NCBI GenBank assembly: GCA_958295665.1
Contig: OY282559.1
Span: 251,715,461-251,779,460, forward strand
Direction of reading: 5' to 3'
Source: Tipula vernalis
Lineage: Eukaryota; Arthropoda; Insecta; Diptera; Tipulidae
Length of the DNA stretch: 64,000 nt
Positions 34,151 to 46,480 of the stretch are shown here, piece by piece (the stretch's first letter is position 1; every line of letters starts with the position of its first letter). The notes beneath the pieces are model-generated. The model made no database searches and was not told where the DNA came from. It saw only the letters and a program-made list of their open reading frames with translations. Both the position numbers and the translations under genes were made by a program.

Positions 34151-36830
34151 GTAACTTCAAAGTAACGACATATAGTGTACAAACGTGTAGTCAGTGTGCT
34201 ATGTTTCAACGATAAATGAAAAACATCAAAAGCCCAAAAATATAGCAACTTTAGTAAAATCGAATATCCCAATTATAAAGTACAATGTAAGAATAAACCT
34301 TTACATAAACAAATAATAAAGATAGACATAAGAGGATTTCATTATCTAACTTCTGATTTTCTAGGAATACTTAATATATAAATTTTCCAATGTGATTAGC
34401 TTTGTATCCCCAAGCTAGTCTAAACACTTGTTTTCGAAAATATTATCGATTTTCATAATAATAGGATAAAATCTGAGGAAGGCATAACACAAATGTAAGC
34501 TGCTTTACAGTTTGTATTTGCGCTGATAATTCTGATTAGAATAAAAATCTTGTTTCCAGGAAAGGCAGTAAACTCACACATTTCAAGATTAATACTCTAT
34601 TTCGAACTCACTTAAAACTGTTGTATATACATATATACATATAACGATTATCTACAGTATGCATTAAATAAAAAAGTTCTTTAGATAAATTGAAAAACTA
34701 CTTACATTTTGAGAAATTATCTAAAACAGATATATGTATAAAACTGCAAAATATTAATCTTAAAAGATTCGAGGAAAGAGAATCGATATGAAGAAAAAAA
34801 ATTAATTTTATTTTGAGGTTAATGTTTTTATTTGACCTTAATACATTCCGAGGAGTTAGGAAAATGGTTCAAATGATAGTTAAAATATATAAAAAAACCA
34901 ACAACAACCAAATATATAATATAAAGAAAGGATAATGATATCTCAATTAAAACAATCAAATTTTGCAATTTTCCGCTTTTCAGAAACCAAAAAAAAACCT
35001 GTAAAGAAAAGTTACCTTAAAATTTTTCGTATGAAAAACAAACAATAACTTTGTGAAACAATAACATTATTCTCTTGAATTTTTGTTTTTCTTTCATGTC
35101 CTATATCCTTGTTTCGAGGAAAAGTGGAAAAGAAAACTGGTAACATACAAAAAAAAAACTATAAAATATAATTTATTGAATATCAATATAGATATTTTTG
35201 GTTGAGAAAACAAATTTAATGGCAAACACACGCATTTACACAAATTTCCATTCTGTTTAATACTGTGTGCTCTGTACAAAAATTCAAAGCGAACGGGGAA
35301 AAAAAATCTACTGTGCTATTTTTCACATTCAATTTTATCGGAAACAATGGAGTAACGGAAAAAATATAATTTTTCCACCCCAATTTCCATTTTTTTTTTC
35401 CTTGTATATATGTACACATAATATAATATTTTATGCCGAGCAACGAGAAGTTTCATATCGAGTTCAATACAGAAAAAAAGCGAAGAAGGGCCAATGTTTA
35501 AAAAAATAAAAATAAAAAAATTGGTTGAATGAAAATCGAGTGTGTTGCGGGAAAACAAAAAAAAAAATTGAAATAGTTGTGGTAGTTAAATTAAATCAAA
35601 TGGTTCGTATTTTTATATTTTCATTTGTTTTTAAATCAATTTAATTTCTTCTTTTCGTATCTCGCCTCTCTCCGCAGTCGACACGCTCCATTCATTTCAC
35701 ACCACCCATCGTTCATTTTTTTTTTGTCATCGAGTTTTATTTTGTTATTATCTTATTACTGTTATCATTATTATTATTATTATTATTAAGAATGTAATTG
35801 TAATAAACAACTGACCCAGAATTAAATGATTGCCATTTTCATTTATATACTAATGTATACAGCAAGTTATTCAGTACAATGCTATTAAGGGAAAATAATG
35901 GAAAATCTTATAATCATATTATTAAATTGTGTGCTCTCTGTTCTCCTAATATTCTCTCTTCTGTATACACTAAATATATTTATATCGGGAAATTTATTTT
36001 TGTGAATACTTACATAGTATTGATTTTACATTTTGACTGAATGTTTTCCTATAAATATTCGATACGACTCTAAGCACCACTGTATGTTTATAAGGTATCG
36101 GTATAATAGACTTTGAAGTGATTTTTAATAGGCAATCATTATATTAATATCATTGGTTTCGTTTAGCAAAAACACATTTAGCTTAAATTTTATATCAATC
36201 GTTTGCGGATTTTTTTTTTTTTTTTTTTTTTGGAATCTGATTTTATTTTGATTTTATTACGGATACACCTTAAAATGATATTGATGAGCTTTTTTGTTAA
36301 CAATTGTGGGGACAAGATTTACAATAAATCATTTACTTTTTCAATTTGTTCAGCTTTTACTGACACATCAATACAGCATATCGGACGACTGAATAACGAC
36401 AGAATAGCTAAGTAGATTATAGGAAGGGTAATAGAGGTTAGGATGGAAAACCGTGAATTGACAGAGAACAGAACAAGTGAAATCGAGTATAATCGAAAAA
36501 CCACAATTATAGAATTTTTTCACTAATCATGTGGTAAATCGATATTACACTTTTTGCAAAGTATGCCTACTAGTATGCAGTTGAAACTAAAATACAATAA
36601 ATTGATAGCAACAAACTATTGACAAAAAAAAATTTTTTGTAGAAGGCTACCTTCAGCGCCTTGTAGGTAGAGAGTAGCTTTCCCGACAGTTTTTCAAATC
36701 CCAGGAACCGCGACCCAAAAATATTCGGAAAGTATCATTGTGTTTTTCAATGTTTACCTTCTTTCGCAAAACTGATCTTCTAAACTATTTGGAAATCAGG
36801 TGAAACATTTTGCAATTACAACGGAAAAAA
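34151..36830. other. AT-rich non-coding stretch
   Basis: No gene supported. It contains homopolymer runs, a C/T-rich patch near 35665-35710 (CTCGCCTCTCTCCGCAG) and an (ATT)n run at about 35766-35789. Confidence 0.55.
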
Positions 36831-36839
36831 CTAGGCTTG

Positions 36840-37950
36840 CCATCACGAAGAAAACGGATTTTTAATGAAAGAAAATGTACTTTCTCTTCGTTTAAAAGCT
36901 AATTTTCTTATTTCTTTCGAGTTTTTCTTCATATAAGATTTGTGTTTCTTGCACTGATAAAACATTTCTTGAGTTAAAATTTGTTGCATAATTGTAATCT
37001 GAGATTTAGTTTCTTGCTTCTATAACTGCTCAAAATTCTTGATTGAAAAAATAAAATCAACGAATGGAGAAAAATATGATTGTTTTGTTTCCAATTTTTC
37101 TTGCAAGAAGAAATTGACCCTTTTCTCAAACTATATTGGCCAATTTTCTTGAAATTGGTTATTTTAAAAATTAAAAATTTGCTTGATGAACGCAAAAGCA
37201 ATTTCTTGATTCGAGAAACTATTGAAATGTTAAAGATAAGATAGAATTTTTCTTAAAATGAAATGGAACCTTTTCTCAAAATATATTTTCCAATTTTCTG
37301 GAAATCTCTCATTTTAAAAATACAACATTTTCTTAATATGTAAATATACGTATAAGTACATAGGTTTAATATCAAAATTTAAATTTATTTTATCACTAAT
37401 TGTATTTAATTTTTCATCATACTTTCCTATCTTATAAGTTTATACACAAGAATAAAGTTTGATTCTGTACTTTATTCAATTTTGAATAAATTGAACAATT
37501 ATTCAATTTTGAAGGAAGGATATAAATTAGACGACGTTTTGAAATATATATATATATATATGGTATGCTATGTGTACCATATCAAATTATTTAGATTAGT
37601 AGATCAATTAATCAGGTGGTCCAACAAGAAAAGTTTCTTCTCTCTTCGAAACAACCAATTTTTCTTGAACTGAGAGAAAACCTTCAATTGAAGAAACTTT
37701 TCCTTAATAAATTCTCTTAACAAGAAAACTATTATTTTACGTTTCTCAGGACAAGAAAACATTTTCTTCTCTCAAACGATCTTATTTAAAAATCGCATTT
37801 TTCATTTGAATAAAAATTTCTCAATCTGAGAGAATATTTTTGATACAAGAAATTAATATTAATAACAAGAAAACAAAGTATATCAACTAACGAAGCCTTT
37901 TTTGATACAAGAAAAGAATAGTTGAATTATTATAAATAGATTACCATTAT
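36840..37950. repeat. Region of repeated TTTCTTG / CAAGAAA motifs
   Basis: TTTTCTTG(A) or its complement occurs dozens of times over about 1.1 kb, mainly as TTTCTT in the left half and as both strands in the right half. One longer unit, CTTTTCTCAAA.TATATT..CCAATTTTCT..AAAT...ATTTTAAAAAT, occurs at 37119-37170 and again at 37269-37320. No ORF of note. It may be a decayed DNA element with many subterminal repeats or an old satellite. Confidence 0.4.
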
Positions 37951-38114
37951 ATAATAGATGTATACCAAAAAGGAATCTATCGCGAACCTTCAACAGTGAA
38001 GAACGTAAAATAGTTTTGTCATTTTAAAAGTGTGATTTTTTGAAAATATTCTTTATCTTTTGTTAAAGTAAAAAAACTTTTTAAACTAATTTTTTAAACT
38101 GTGGTGTAAAGTGA

Positions 38115-39075
38115 AAAAAAAAGGATTTCTGGAAACATTTGAAAATGTAAGTGTTTTTATTTCATTGTGTTCAAAAAATTTTATTTACGTAATTAATGTA
38201 TCGGTAGGTAAAAGAGTGGTGGTAAGTGATGTTAATTTTTATACGTGAATTTTTATTAATGTAATTTTTTATTTTTGTAACAACTAATTATTGCGACACT
38301 TGTGACTTGAGATAGAATTTGTTTTTTTTTTTTTTTTTTTAATTTGCTTATTAGAGGATGTGGTTTTGTAAAGACTAGCTACCTTGACCAGATGTTTCCT
38401 GAGCTGAAGCAAGAACACCTTAGGTCGAAGTTACGCCTGAGAATTGTGCAATGGCGTGAAGAAAATGTAAAATTGGTTTGAATTTTATTTTTAATAATGC
38501 TATAACAATATTTATATTTTATACGGATATTCAACGGCCAATTTGTATCCAACTACTAGTTGTTCAAGTACCAGCTCAATAAACTCCTCCTTATCCGACT
38601 GGATCCGAACTCAGTCCCCGTCTGGCTCTTCTCGAGCTAGTGATGTGGTTTCGCCATTAGATTTGGTTAGTTTTGCAAAATAATATTAAGAATATAAATT
38701 ATTATTTCATTTTCTTGTTTTCATTTCAGAATTTGGGATAATTTCTTGAGACCAATAAAGAAGTAAAATATTACGGATATCTAATTCGAACACACCACCA
38801 CAATTAGACGAGAAGAGTAGAGAATTACTTGTTTCGTCTATTGTAGACGAAATTATCGAAGTTCCAGTTTCACCGACATATTTTGACCAAATTTCTACCA
38901 ATATCCAAAAGGAGAAAAAAGGTAAATAATAACAAATTAAAAAATAAATTTAAATACTAATTGGTATTTCGAATCCCTTTTCAGGATCTGCATTGCAGAG
39001 GAGGACGGAGACCGTCTGGAATGTTATACCACAAGCTTAAAAATCGAGCTTCGAAACTCCGGAAATTGCGGTTCT
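38115..39075 (+). pseudogene. Decayed multi-exon coding region of unknown type
   Basis: Coding-like pieces are bounded by splice-like signals. A strong GTAAGT donor is at 38147. An exon from 38356 (after TTTTTAATTTGCTTATTAG) reads CGFVKTSYLDQMFPELKQEH then SKLRLRIVQWREEN. A Ser/Thr-rich open frame at 38525-38665 ends at a GTTAGT donor. An exon at 38730-38920 lies between TTTCATTTCAG and AAAAAG|GTAAAT, but contains a stop and a frameshift. A last piece follows TTTTCAG at 38983 and carries a basic KLKNRASKLRKLRF end. I do not recognise the family. The lesions suggest a pseudogene or an old mobile-gene fragment. Its right side is cut by the Tc1-like element at 39096. Confidence 0.3.
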
Positions 39076-39095
39076 AAATACTTTCTTTATATATA

Positions 39096-40609
39096 CAGTG
39101 CTGAGAAAAAAAAATTGGGCAAACATATTTTATTACAAATTGGAGTCTTTTTTTGCTAAAATTACAAAACTTTTGAAAGCAATTGGCTTATTGTTTCATT
39201 TTAATTACATGTATGACCTAATTTTTTGAAGAAAAAAAAAATGTATCTGCAATTTAGGGGGAAACCCCGAAAAATACCAAAATATTCAAAATACGTCGAT
39301 TGGAGTTAAAGTAATGGAATAATTAAACACTTATTTTTTTATTTTTTTTTTGTTTTTTACTGATTTATAGAAATTCTATCTTTAATATTTTGTTGGACCG
39401 CCATTTGCTTTTATTACAGCGATACACCTCTGATTCATTGAATTTGATAAATTTTTCAAAGTCGTAGAAGGTATGGATTCGTCAAATTGATTCTGGGCGC
39501 TTTGTTGCTACTTCTAGCTTCATTATAGACCAAATATTTACTAAGGGATTTAAGTCTGGACTATACGGGGGCCAGCTCAACACATCAATATTTTTTTCTG
39601 CGAAGTACTTTTTTACCTTTAAATAAAGAGATATGAAATAAAAAACAAGTTTTTAAGAAATTATTTATGTTTATCTGAAAGCCAATTTTTTTATCTACAA
39701 TTCAAAATTAATAACTCACAACTTTGGCGGTATGGCACGGAGCGTTGTCCTGCTAAAAATAAATCTGCAAGTCTCGCCAAAAAGCTTTAACACAGAAGGG
39801 TCAAGTTCGTTATGTAGGACCTGCAGATAAACAGCTGCTGTAATTTTGGAACTAAGAAAGCACAATCGACCGGATTCATTTCCAGAAAAGCATCCCCAAA
39901 CCATAACTTCTTCATTTTTCCGTGGAAGTTTTAAAAGACATTCGTTGCTAAGCCTCTCGCGAGATTTTCTCCTTACAAGAATTCTTCCATCTCCAACATG
40001 CAGCTTGAATTTTGATTCATCGGAGAAAATCACATCATTCCACATCTCTTGAGTCCAAGAAACATGCTCCTGGGCCCATAGCATACGTTTTTTTTTCACT
40101 CGTAATGTGAACTCAGGCTTCTGGACTGGTTTAAGTGCTTTCAAACCAGCTCTAACAAGTCTTTTTCTCACTAAGCTGGCTGAAATTTGTTTTCCCGTTG
40201 CTCGCTCAAGATCCCCTATTATGTCCGATGAAGTTTTAAAACGGTTCCGATGACATTGTAATATTAAAAATTCTAATATCTCTAAAAAATTTATCAAATT
40301 CAATGAATCAGAGGTGTATCACTGTAATAAAAGCAAATGGCGGTTCAATAAAATATTAATATTAAAGATAGAATTTCATAAATCAGCAAAAAATAAAAAA
40401 AAAATAAAAAAATAAGTGTTTAATTTATACCATTACTTTAACTCCAATCGACGTATTTTGAATATTTTGGCAATTTTCAGGTTTTCTCCCTAAATTGCAG
40501 GCAGATTTTTTTTTTTTTTTTTTTTTCAAAAAATTAGGTCATACATGTATTTAAAATGAAACAATAAGCCAATTGCTTTCAAAAGTTTTGTAGTTTTACA
40601 TCTGCTGAT
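39096..40609 (-). mobile_element. Decayed Tc1-like element with ~330-360-bp TIRs
   Basis: The left end starts CAGTGCTGAG after a TA (39094-39095). The left TIR (39096 to ~39457) is matched in reverse by ~40283-40609 with scattered differences, for example around TACGTCGATTGGAGTTAAAG and CACCTCTGATTCATTGAATT. The right end lacks about the outermost 60 bp, so it is truncated at 40609, where a virus-like sequence begins. The middle holds a broken transposase on the minus strand. Such long TIRs are unusual for a 1.5-kb Tc1-like element. Confidence 0.8.
39470..40303 (-). pseudogene. Tc1-type transposase, N-terminus lost, catalytic Glu changed
   Basis: The frame starts directly inside the right TIR, so the first HTH is missing. 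Present are the second HTH part (NRFKTSSDI...LVRKRLVRAGLKA), the first catalytic Asp in DVIFSDESKF, and MVWGCFSG. A frameshift near 39790 and a TAG (39753-39755) precede QDNAPCHTAKV, which has the second Asp. A GT-AG intron (39617-39719, 103 bp) is likely. After it the last block reads WPPYSPDLNPLVNIW, where Val stands in place of the catalytic Glu. Spacing is again 34 residues. The intron position differs from that of the 29-30 kb element. Inactive. Confidence 0.85.
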
Positions 40610-41540
40610 TCCTACTACAAGAACTCAAGAACTCTTTGTTGGAAATAACGTTTTTTAAAAAACATTCAGATAGTATCATAAAGAGCCACCTACAAAACTA
40701 CTACGACATATGGTATACACTTATCTGATGCCCTTTGCAGCTTCATCTTTACTATTCGGCACACATCTACTTATGTGACAACCAGAACAATAAATACATC
40801 AGGTTGGATTTGATGGTGAAAACCTATATCACAAAGATACGTTTTCTGCTCGGTGGGCGCTGAAGTTATGGATGGAAGCTGGATCTCCAAACTTACAACC
40901 ATTTAAATACAGTTTTTACTGAGGACAACATCAAGCGGCCTATAGTTATCTCCATTCAAAGTGTCTCAGGTTGTGGAAAGTCTACGTGGATCATAAACAC
41001 TCATATATTAGGCATTGATCTGGTCTTATGTGTCACTAAAGAAAGACTACCTGTTCTCAAATTTAAAATTACTGCTCCTTGCATTATGGAGAAGACTGAC
41101 TTAAATAAAATCATATTAAACTATAAAGCATATTTATTGATGCATATTTGATGATACATACCGGTTATATTAGACTTGTCGTCATGCTCAGTAAATGTTC
41201 AAAATGTCTTCTTTGGGGTAAAAATCAAATTCCAAATATTGACAGATTACATCATGTTAACATGCCATTTTAAGATGTGAATAAAAAAGAATTTTATCCA
41301 GATATCAGCACTCAATACTCTATAGATGTATCAATGGAATTCTTCAAGTTCCCACCTAAACCAATTCTAGTTAATACGTATTATCTAACTTTCACCAAAG
41401 CAGATAAGCGTTTATTAATCGCCCAGCTTACTTTACCACCAACAAGTACTTTACCGACTGTTATATGTGTAAGAACCAATGAACATCCGAATGAACTATT
41501 TAGTTGTTTACCACATGCAACCACTTTACCACAAATTTGA
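40610..41540 (+). pseudogene. Endogenous viral element: RNA-virus superfamily 1 helicase-like fragment
   Basis: A plus-strand frame with several stops shows the pattern of the replicase helicase of alphavirus-like plus-strand RNA viruses, such as nege/virga-like viruses of insects. A Walker A line GCGKST is near 40970-40990. A Walker B-like line follows after a frameshift near 41130, with the usual acidic pair altered. A Q-I-P-containing motif III-like line is near 41220-41240. A longer open stretch runs at 41277-41540. I count at least three in-frame stops and one or two shifts, so no protein can be made. No viral flanking genes, poly(A) tail or target duplication are visible. The left side abuts the truncated Tc1-like element. 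Family level is inferred from motifs only. Confidence 0.5.
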
Positions 41541-42437
41541 CCAACTAAACCGAGCTAAATTTAAAAAAATGCATTCCACAGTTTTATTCTGCGCCATTTG
41601 ACATATTTCGCAAGTTTGTGCTGTGTAACGTTCATGAGGTTTTTACGTTACTGACTGCAGGGTTCACTCAACACTTAGAGGTGGGGATATTTCCTAAAAT
41701 ATTCCTACCAACTAAGTATGTAGTTCTACTTACAACCCTGTTGCATCAGCCCTATTGCATGTCTAATGGTATTATTTAATATTTTTGCACAAACTTCCTG
41801 AACCAAGACTAAAACTAATTCGATTTCAAAAAAATAATTTATTGTTGTTTTAACCATAATTTTACGTCGAATAATAAATTTTGGCGTGTAATATCCTAGA
41901 AGAATATACATATATGTAAGGCTAAAGATATACGGACATCTATATCTATATATTTGGTAGTCTTTCCATCACGTCATTTTTTTTTTATACGCCGTATAAA
42001 TTATCTGTGTATAGTACATACTCGTTTATTGTACACATATCGATTTTATTTAAAATAAATATTGTATCAAATAAAAATGTTTATTCAATTAATTATATTT
42101 GAATCCCAATTTATTTTAAATTCCTGCAAAGTAGCATAACCGTTTTTATCTTTAAAAGGTGGTACCGGAAGCTGTGAGAGAACTAAAGTACTGATATATC
42201 AAGTGGGTTTGGTGTATTTATAAAGGTAAAAAGAAGATATATTTGAATAATATTGTATTATCAGCAATCAGTATATTTTAGATAAAAAAACAAAAATAAT
42301 GTTTTCCAGATATTTTTCTATTTATGATAAGGTAAATTTTTGTAAATTAACCACATTCATTTTTTTTTTTTTTTTTAAGAAAGTTAAACCATGAAATATT
42401 CGTTCTATACCTTTTACGAGTACCTACATAAAGGTAA

Positions 42438-42468
<31 letters not shown>

Positions 42469-44270
42469 ATATGACAAAATAAAAAGTGTAATATAATTAT
42501 TATTATGCTCACATATTTTATATTCATCAGGGATTATTACCCCATAAATTATGACTTTTATTATGTAGAAAATAACACAAATATGATAATTTATTACTAT
42601 GACACCTGAAGTTTCTGAATGCTATATTCTTGTTAGGTATACCGTTTGTACATAGTAAAGATCCGGTAATTATGAACAACATACTTATATGTTTACACTA
42701 TACGGTTTCGTTCCGCCGTTTTCATTTTGTTTATGTCACTTTGAAGATATACACAGTTTAGTTCCTGTTTATTTAAAAATTTTATATGCCCAGCGTAAAC
42801 AAAGGTGCGAACAATGTGAAGATTTTAATAGTGCTGCGGATACAAAATTTTGTAAAATACAAAGTACGCATTTTTCTCGCATATTTACAAGCCGCATACG
42901 GTATTTCCTTATTTAGCATGAAATAAACATAAATTAATATTGATAATACAGGTACGAGACTAGGTGTATACAGAGTACTAAACAAACGGCATGACCTAAA
43001 AAAAATACAAAAAATTTATAACAATTTGATTTAATTTTCTCCTATGCATTTTTTATCTCGGAAAAATAAAATAACAACAACAAAAATGGAAAGATTTTTT
43101 TTTTCCATTTCATACATTTAAAATTTTCGTATTTCTATGGGAAACATGTTTATATCTATATATGTACATACATAATACACATATTTGTTATACCATTAAT
43201 AATTCATAATATTTGTGGTTTTACATTTTGAAACTAAGAATTTTAAATTTAATTTTTAAACCAAAGAATTGAATTCATTTAGAAATTGATTCAAATTTAA
43301 TATAGAAATGAGCTGGTGGTATAGGATATGAACACAGACCAATTTTTTAATATGGATTACACCACCCACACTCTAGGTTTAACCAGTCGTAAAATATACA
43401 TATTATCTATTTATATGTATATTTATGTATAGAACATATTTTTATGTTTTGTTTATAATATTCAAGGGATCTTTAAAAACAATTAAGTATATCAAAAAAT
43501 TGTATATAGACACGCAAAATTAATAAATGTTGCCTGAATTTGTATCTATTATTACAATACCTCCTTCTCTATGTACATAGACGTATAAAGGAATAATATA
43601 TAGCCTTTCTGCTCAAATGACAAAATTAATTAGCTGCCAAAATTAAAATTAATTCGACTATGATAATACCATAATATGCCGAATAGAAATTTGCTAATAA
43701 CTATTACTCGTATACGGCAGCTATCTGCTGCTATGTTTAAACACAATTTTTTATTTTCTAAAATTAATTAATCTAATTTAGCGTGATAATCAACGTCAAA
43801 AATTGTAGTTTTTAAATTTTGTAAATTTAATTTTTATTTTATGTTGTGTTCTGTCATTAATAACTAGAGAAATTTTCGTTGTCGGTCTTGTGCCTGATAC
43901 GCTTTTTACGAGAATAGTGGTTGTGTTTTTGAAATAATATAATTTCCCAATTAAATAGAAAAAAAATTATATTTTTAAATTAGCTGTATACAGTTTAATT
44001 TTTACAGGGTGGTTAAAACCAGTACAATTTTTTTCATGTCTTGCAAGATAATCGTTTTTTTATTCAAATAGAAGTGTCAGTTTTGTTACTCGATTGTCAA
44101 CGGTTAAATTGAAATCGAAATATGTTGCTGGTTGGTTAATATCGCAAAATACGGATGAGTAGTGCCATTAATATTAAGGTTTAACATTTCACCACTTATA
44201 CTTATAACTAAAAATTAGTCAAATAAAAATAAAATTTACAAATTTTGGAAAACACGCATATAAAATGTGG
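41541..44270. other. AT-rich non-coding stretch
   Basis: Nothing recognised on either strand apart from a GT microsatellite and T-runs. Confidence 0.55.
42438..42468. repeat. (GT)n microsatellite
   Basis: ATGTGTGTATAT followed by about ten uninterrupted GT units. Confidence 0.93.
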
Positions 44271-44278
44271 ATTACAAA

Positions 44279-44891
44279 TTACTCATGAAGTGATTGTGCC
44301 CGATTCAAACCAGGCACCTTCACAAGCAGCACTTCAAAATAACGGTTGCCGCTTTGCATTTGCACTAAACCATTAAATTTAAGGGGCGGTGTTAATATGC
44401 TAGCAAACAACTTAACTGTTGTGTGATTCAGACTCGCTAATCCTATTTCGCTAATTTTAGTCAGCAATCAAATTATACACAGTCTTCTTTTCATCTTTGT
44501 AGCACCACACGGTGCATTTACTAAAATTTATGGAGAACGCTTTTACTCCATAATTATGAGGTTCCCCATAATTGCGCAGAATTTTGTCAAACTCTGTCAT
44601 ACCTCCAACAAGCTAAAAGAAAGATTTCTGCCATTGTGATGTTTTCGGCCTTGTGCTATACAGGAAACTCGGTCCTATTATTTGTTCAATTTATCAAATA
44701 AATTCTATTATATTAGGCGTTATTTTTGAGCGGAAATCCGCGATTATTGCACCAAACCACATCGTCAAAAACTCGGCGACGAGTCGTATTACACCTTCAG
44801 AATTTCCTTTATGATGCCATAAGTCACACTCAGTACAACCTGAAATTTCTGGAGCTCTAGTCACTGCAAGAAAAATTATGTCGAAGCACAT
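44279..44891 (-). pseudogene. Unrecognised decayed coding stretch
   Basis: Three minus-strand frames follow each other over about 600 bp: 44891-44694, a middle frame at about 44610-44475 and 44467-44279. The middle one reads MTEFDKILRNYGEPHNYGVK with a CTVWCYKDE stretch. Composition is less AT-biased than the surroundings, which suggests a former gene. I cannot assign a family; a retroelement or virus remnant is possible. Nothing clear is seen between 44891 and 46020. Confidence 0.25.
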
Positions 44892-46079
44892 ACGATGTTT
44901 CGCACAATTGTTTTAGAATTATATACATATATAGCTCTCATTGTAGCACGACGTGTAACGATCGAATAAAGGCGGCAATAAAAGGTCTGCTAATGGGAAT
45001 TACTCCCCTTAATAAGCCCTTTATCGTTTAACACATCAACAAATGTGTTGATTTCATATTTTCAGGGCACGTTTTTAGTTTAATGATGGGTTTTCTTCCA
45101 ACTGGAAATTAGGCCTAGTTTTTCGGTGCTAATCTTTTCTTGAGAGGTGAAATAAAATAGTTTATTGATCTAAAAGGAATTCTTTGTGCTAAAACTTAAC
45201 AGGCTTTATAGAGCATGGCTTGCGTAACTGTTTTTAATTGTTTGGTAATAATACGCATCTGTTTTCAACGTGCTCTCTGATTTGACTGTCGGCGCCTTCT
45301 GTGAACAGTATGGATCTGTTATTGTTTTAATATCGGCAAAAAAAAAAGATATACATATTGAATACGAGTAGAAATCATTAATTTTTTATAAATCTGATAT
45401 AAAAAAAGTCCCAGATTCCCCAGAAGCGGCTGCATAAAGCTTTTTTAAAAAATACGGTAAAATAACGAATTTCTCTTTATACCTTTTGTTGCAATATGTT
45501 TCTAAATTTCGTTAGAATTTTGGCTATGCAATTTGGAAATACTTTATTTATACGTTTTCAGTGTCTTTCGAAACATCGGTCCATACCTACTATTGAACAA
45601 ATTTCGTGTCTAGAGCAAGTTAAGGATTTTAATAATTTTAAAAGACGCTTTGGGGTCTATTATTGCCTTGTTACTTTCTTTTGCTCTAGTAAAATAAAAT
45701 ATAGTAATCATGAAAATTTAGGACCTTGAGATTTTTAGAGATTTATATGTTTTGAGGTCCCCGTATTCGAACCTATACTTTTAATTTTACTTTTGTCTAT
45801 AAATTGAATATTATATATGTGTCGATATTACATCCTTGAACAGGTCAATAATTCAATACCTGCATTTACGAGCATGTGCTTATTAGAGTTAGGTTGGGAT
45901 TAATAATATTTTATTTATCTTTTTTCGTAGAAAATAATAAATTGATTAATGAAATTGTGGACGAAATTGAGTATGCTTTTTATTAAGTTTTCTTAAATAA
46001 ATCTTCGTTTAGCACAGGAGTCTATATTGAGTTTTACAATGGGAAAACAAAATTCAATAGATTAAATCGGACGTTATAG

Positions 46080-46480
46080 CGGCCCCAAAGGCTATAGACA
46101 TGCGAATGAGCGAATACACTAATTTAGTCAAAAATACAAAATTCCAAAAACAACTTTAATGAGGAAACGGAATGGTACTTATTCAGTGTACTCACACATC
46201 GGCCATCCAACCATAATAACACAATATGAAGAAGAGCAATAAAAAATGGATAATAAGCATAGCTGAATCTGGATTTCCTGCCACTAAAGACCAGTGGTTA
46301 AACAGCGTACAACGGCTGATTTTAAAGCTAAATCGTCCAAATAATTTTAAAAATGGACGCCCAGGAAGACGATGGTATATTTCGCTAAAAGGAACAAGCC
46401 GACTTATTGAGCTGGTAGCAAGCCACCTTGCGTGGACGAACCCGAGTGAAATAGCACATCACAAGCAATGAGGAATCAGA
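46080..46480 (+). pseudogene. pogo/Tigger-type transposase fragment (psq and CENP-B HTH)
   Basis: The first part, in one frame near 46115-46230, has IPKTTLMRKRNG and a TQYEEEQ stretch, as in the psq-type HTH and linker of pogo transposases. After a shift, the frame at 46226-46471 reads SIAESGFPATKDQWLNSVQ and FKNGRPGRRW. This is the CENP-B-type HTH (the family has 'GFP.T..ql...v..l' and 'F.nG.PGrkW'). The catalytic domain is absent. The fragment ends near 46480 in unrelated sequence. A pogo-like MITE lies 10 kb downstream (56325), but no direct link is shown. Confidence 0.6.

Noticed and set aside
45496..45729. 77-codon frame as a possible receptor or membrane-protein exon
   Set aside because: No motif, no supporting splice sites, and composition like the flanks.
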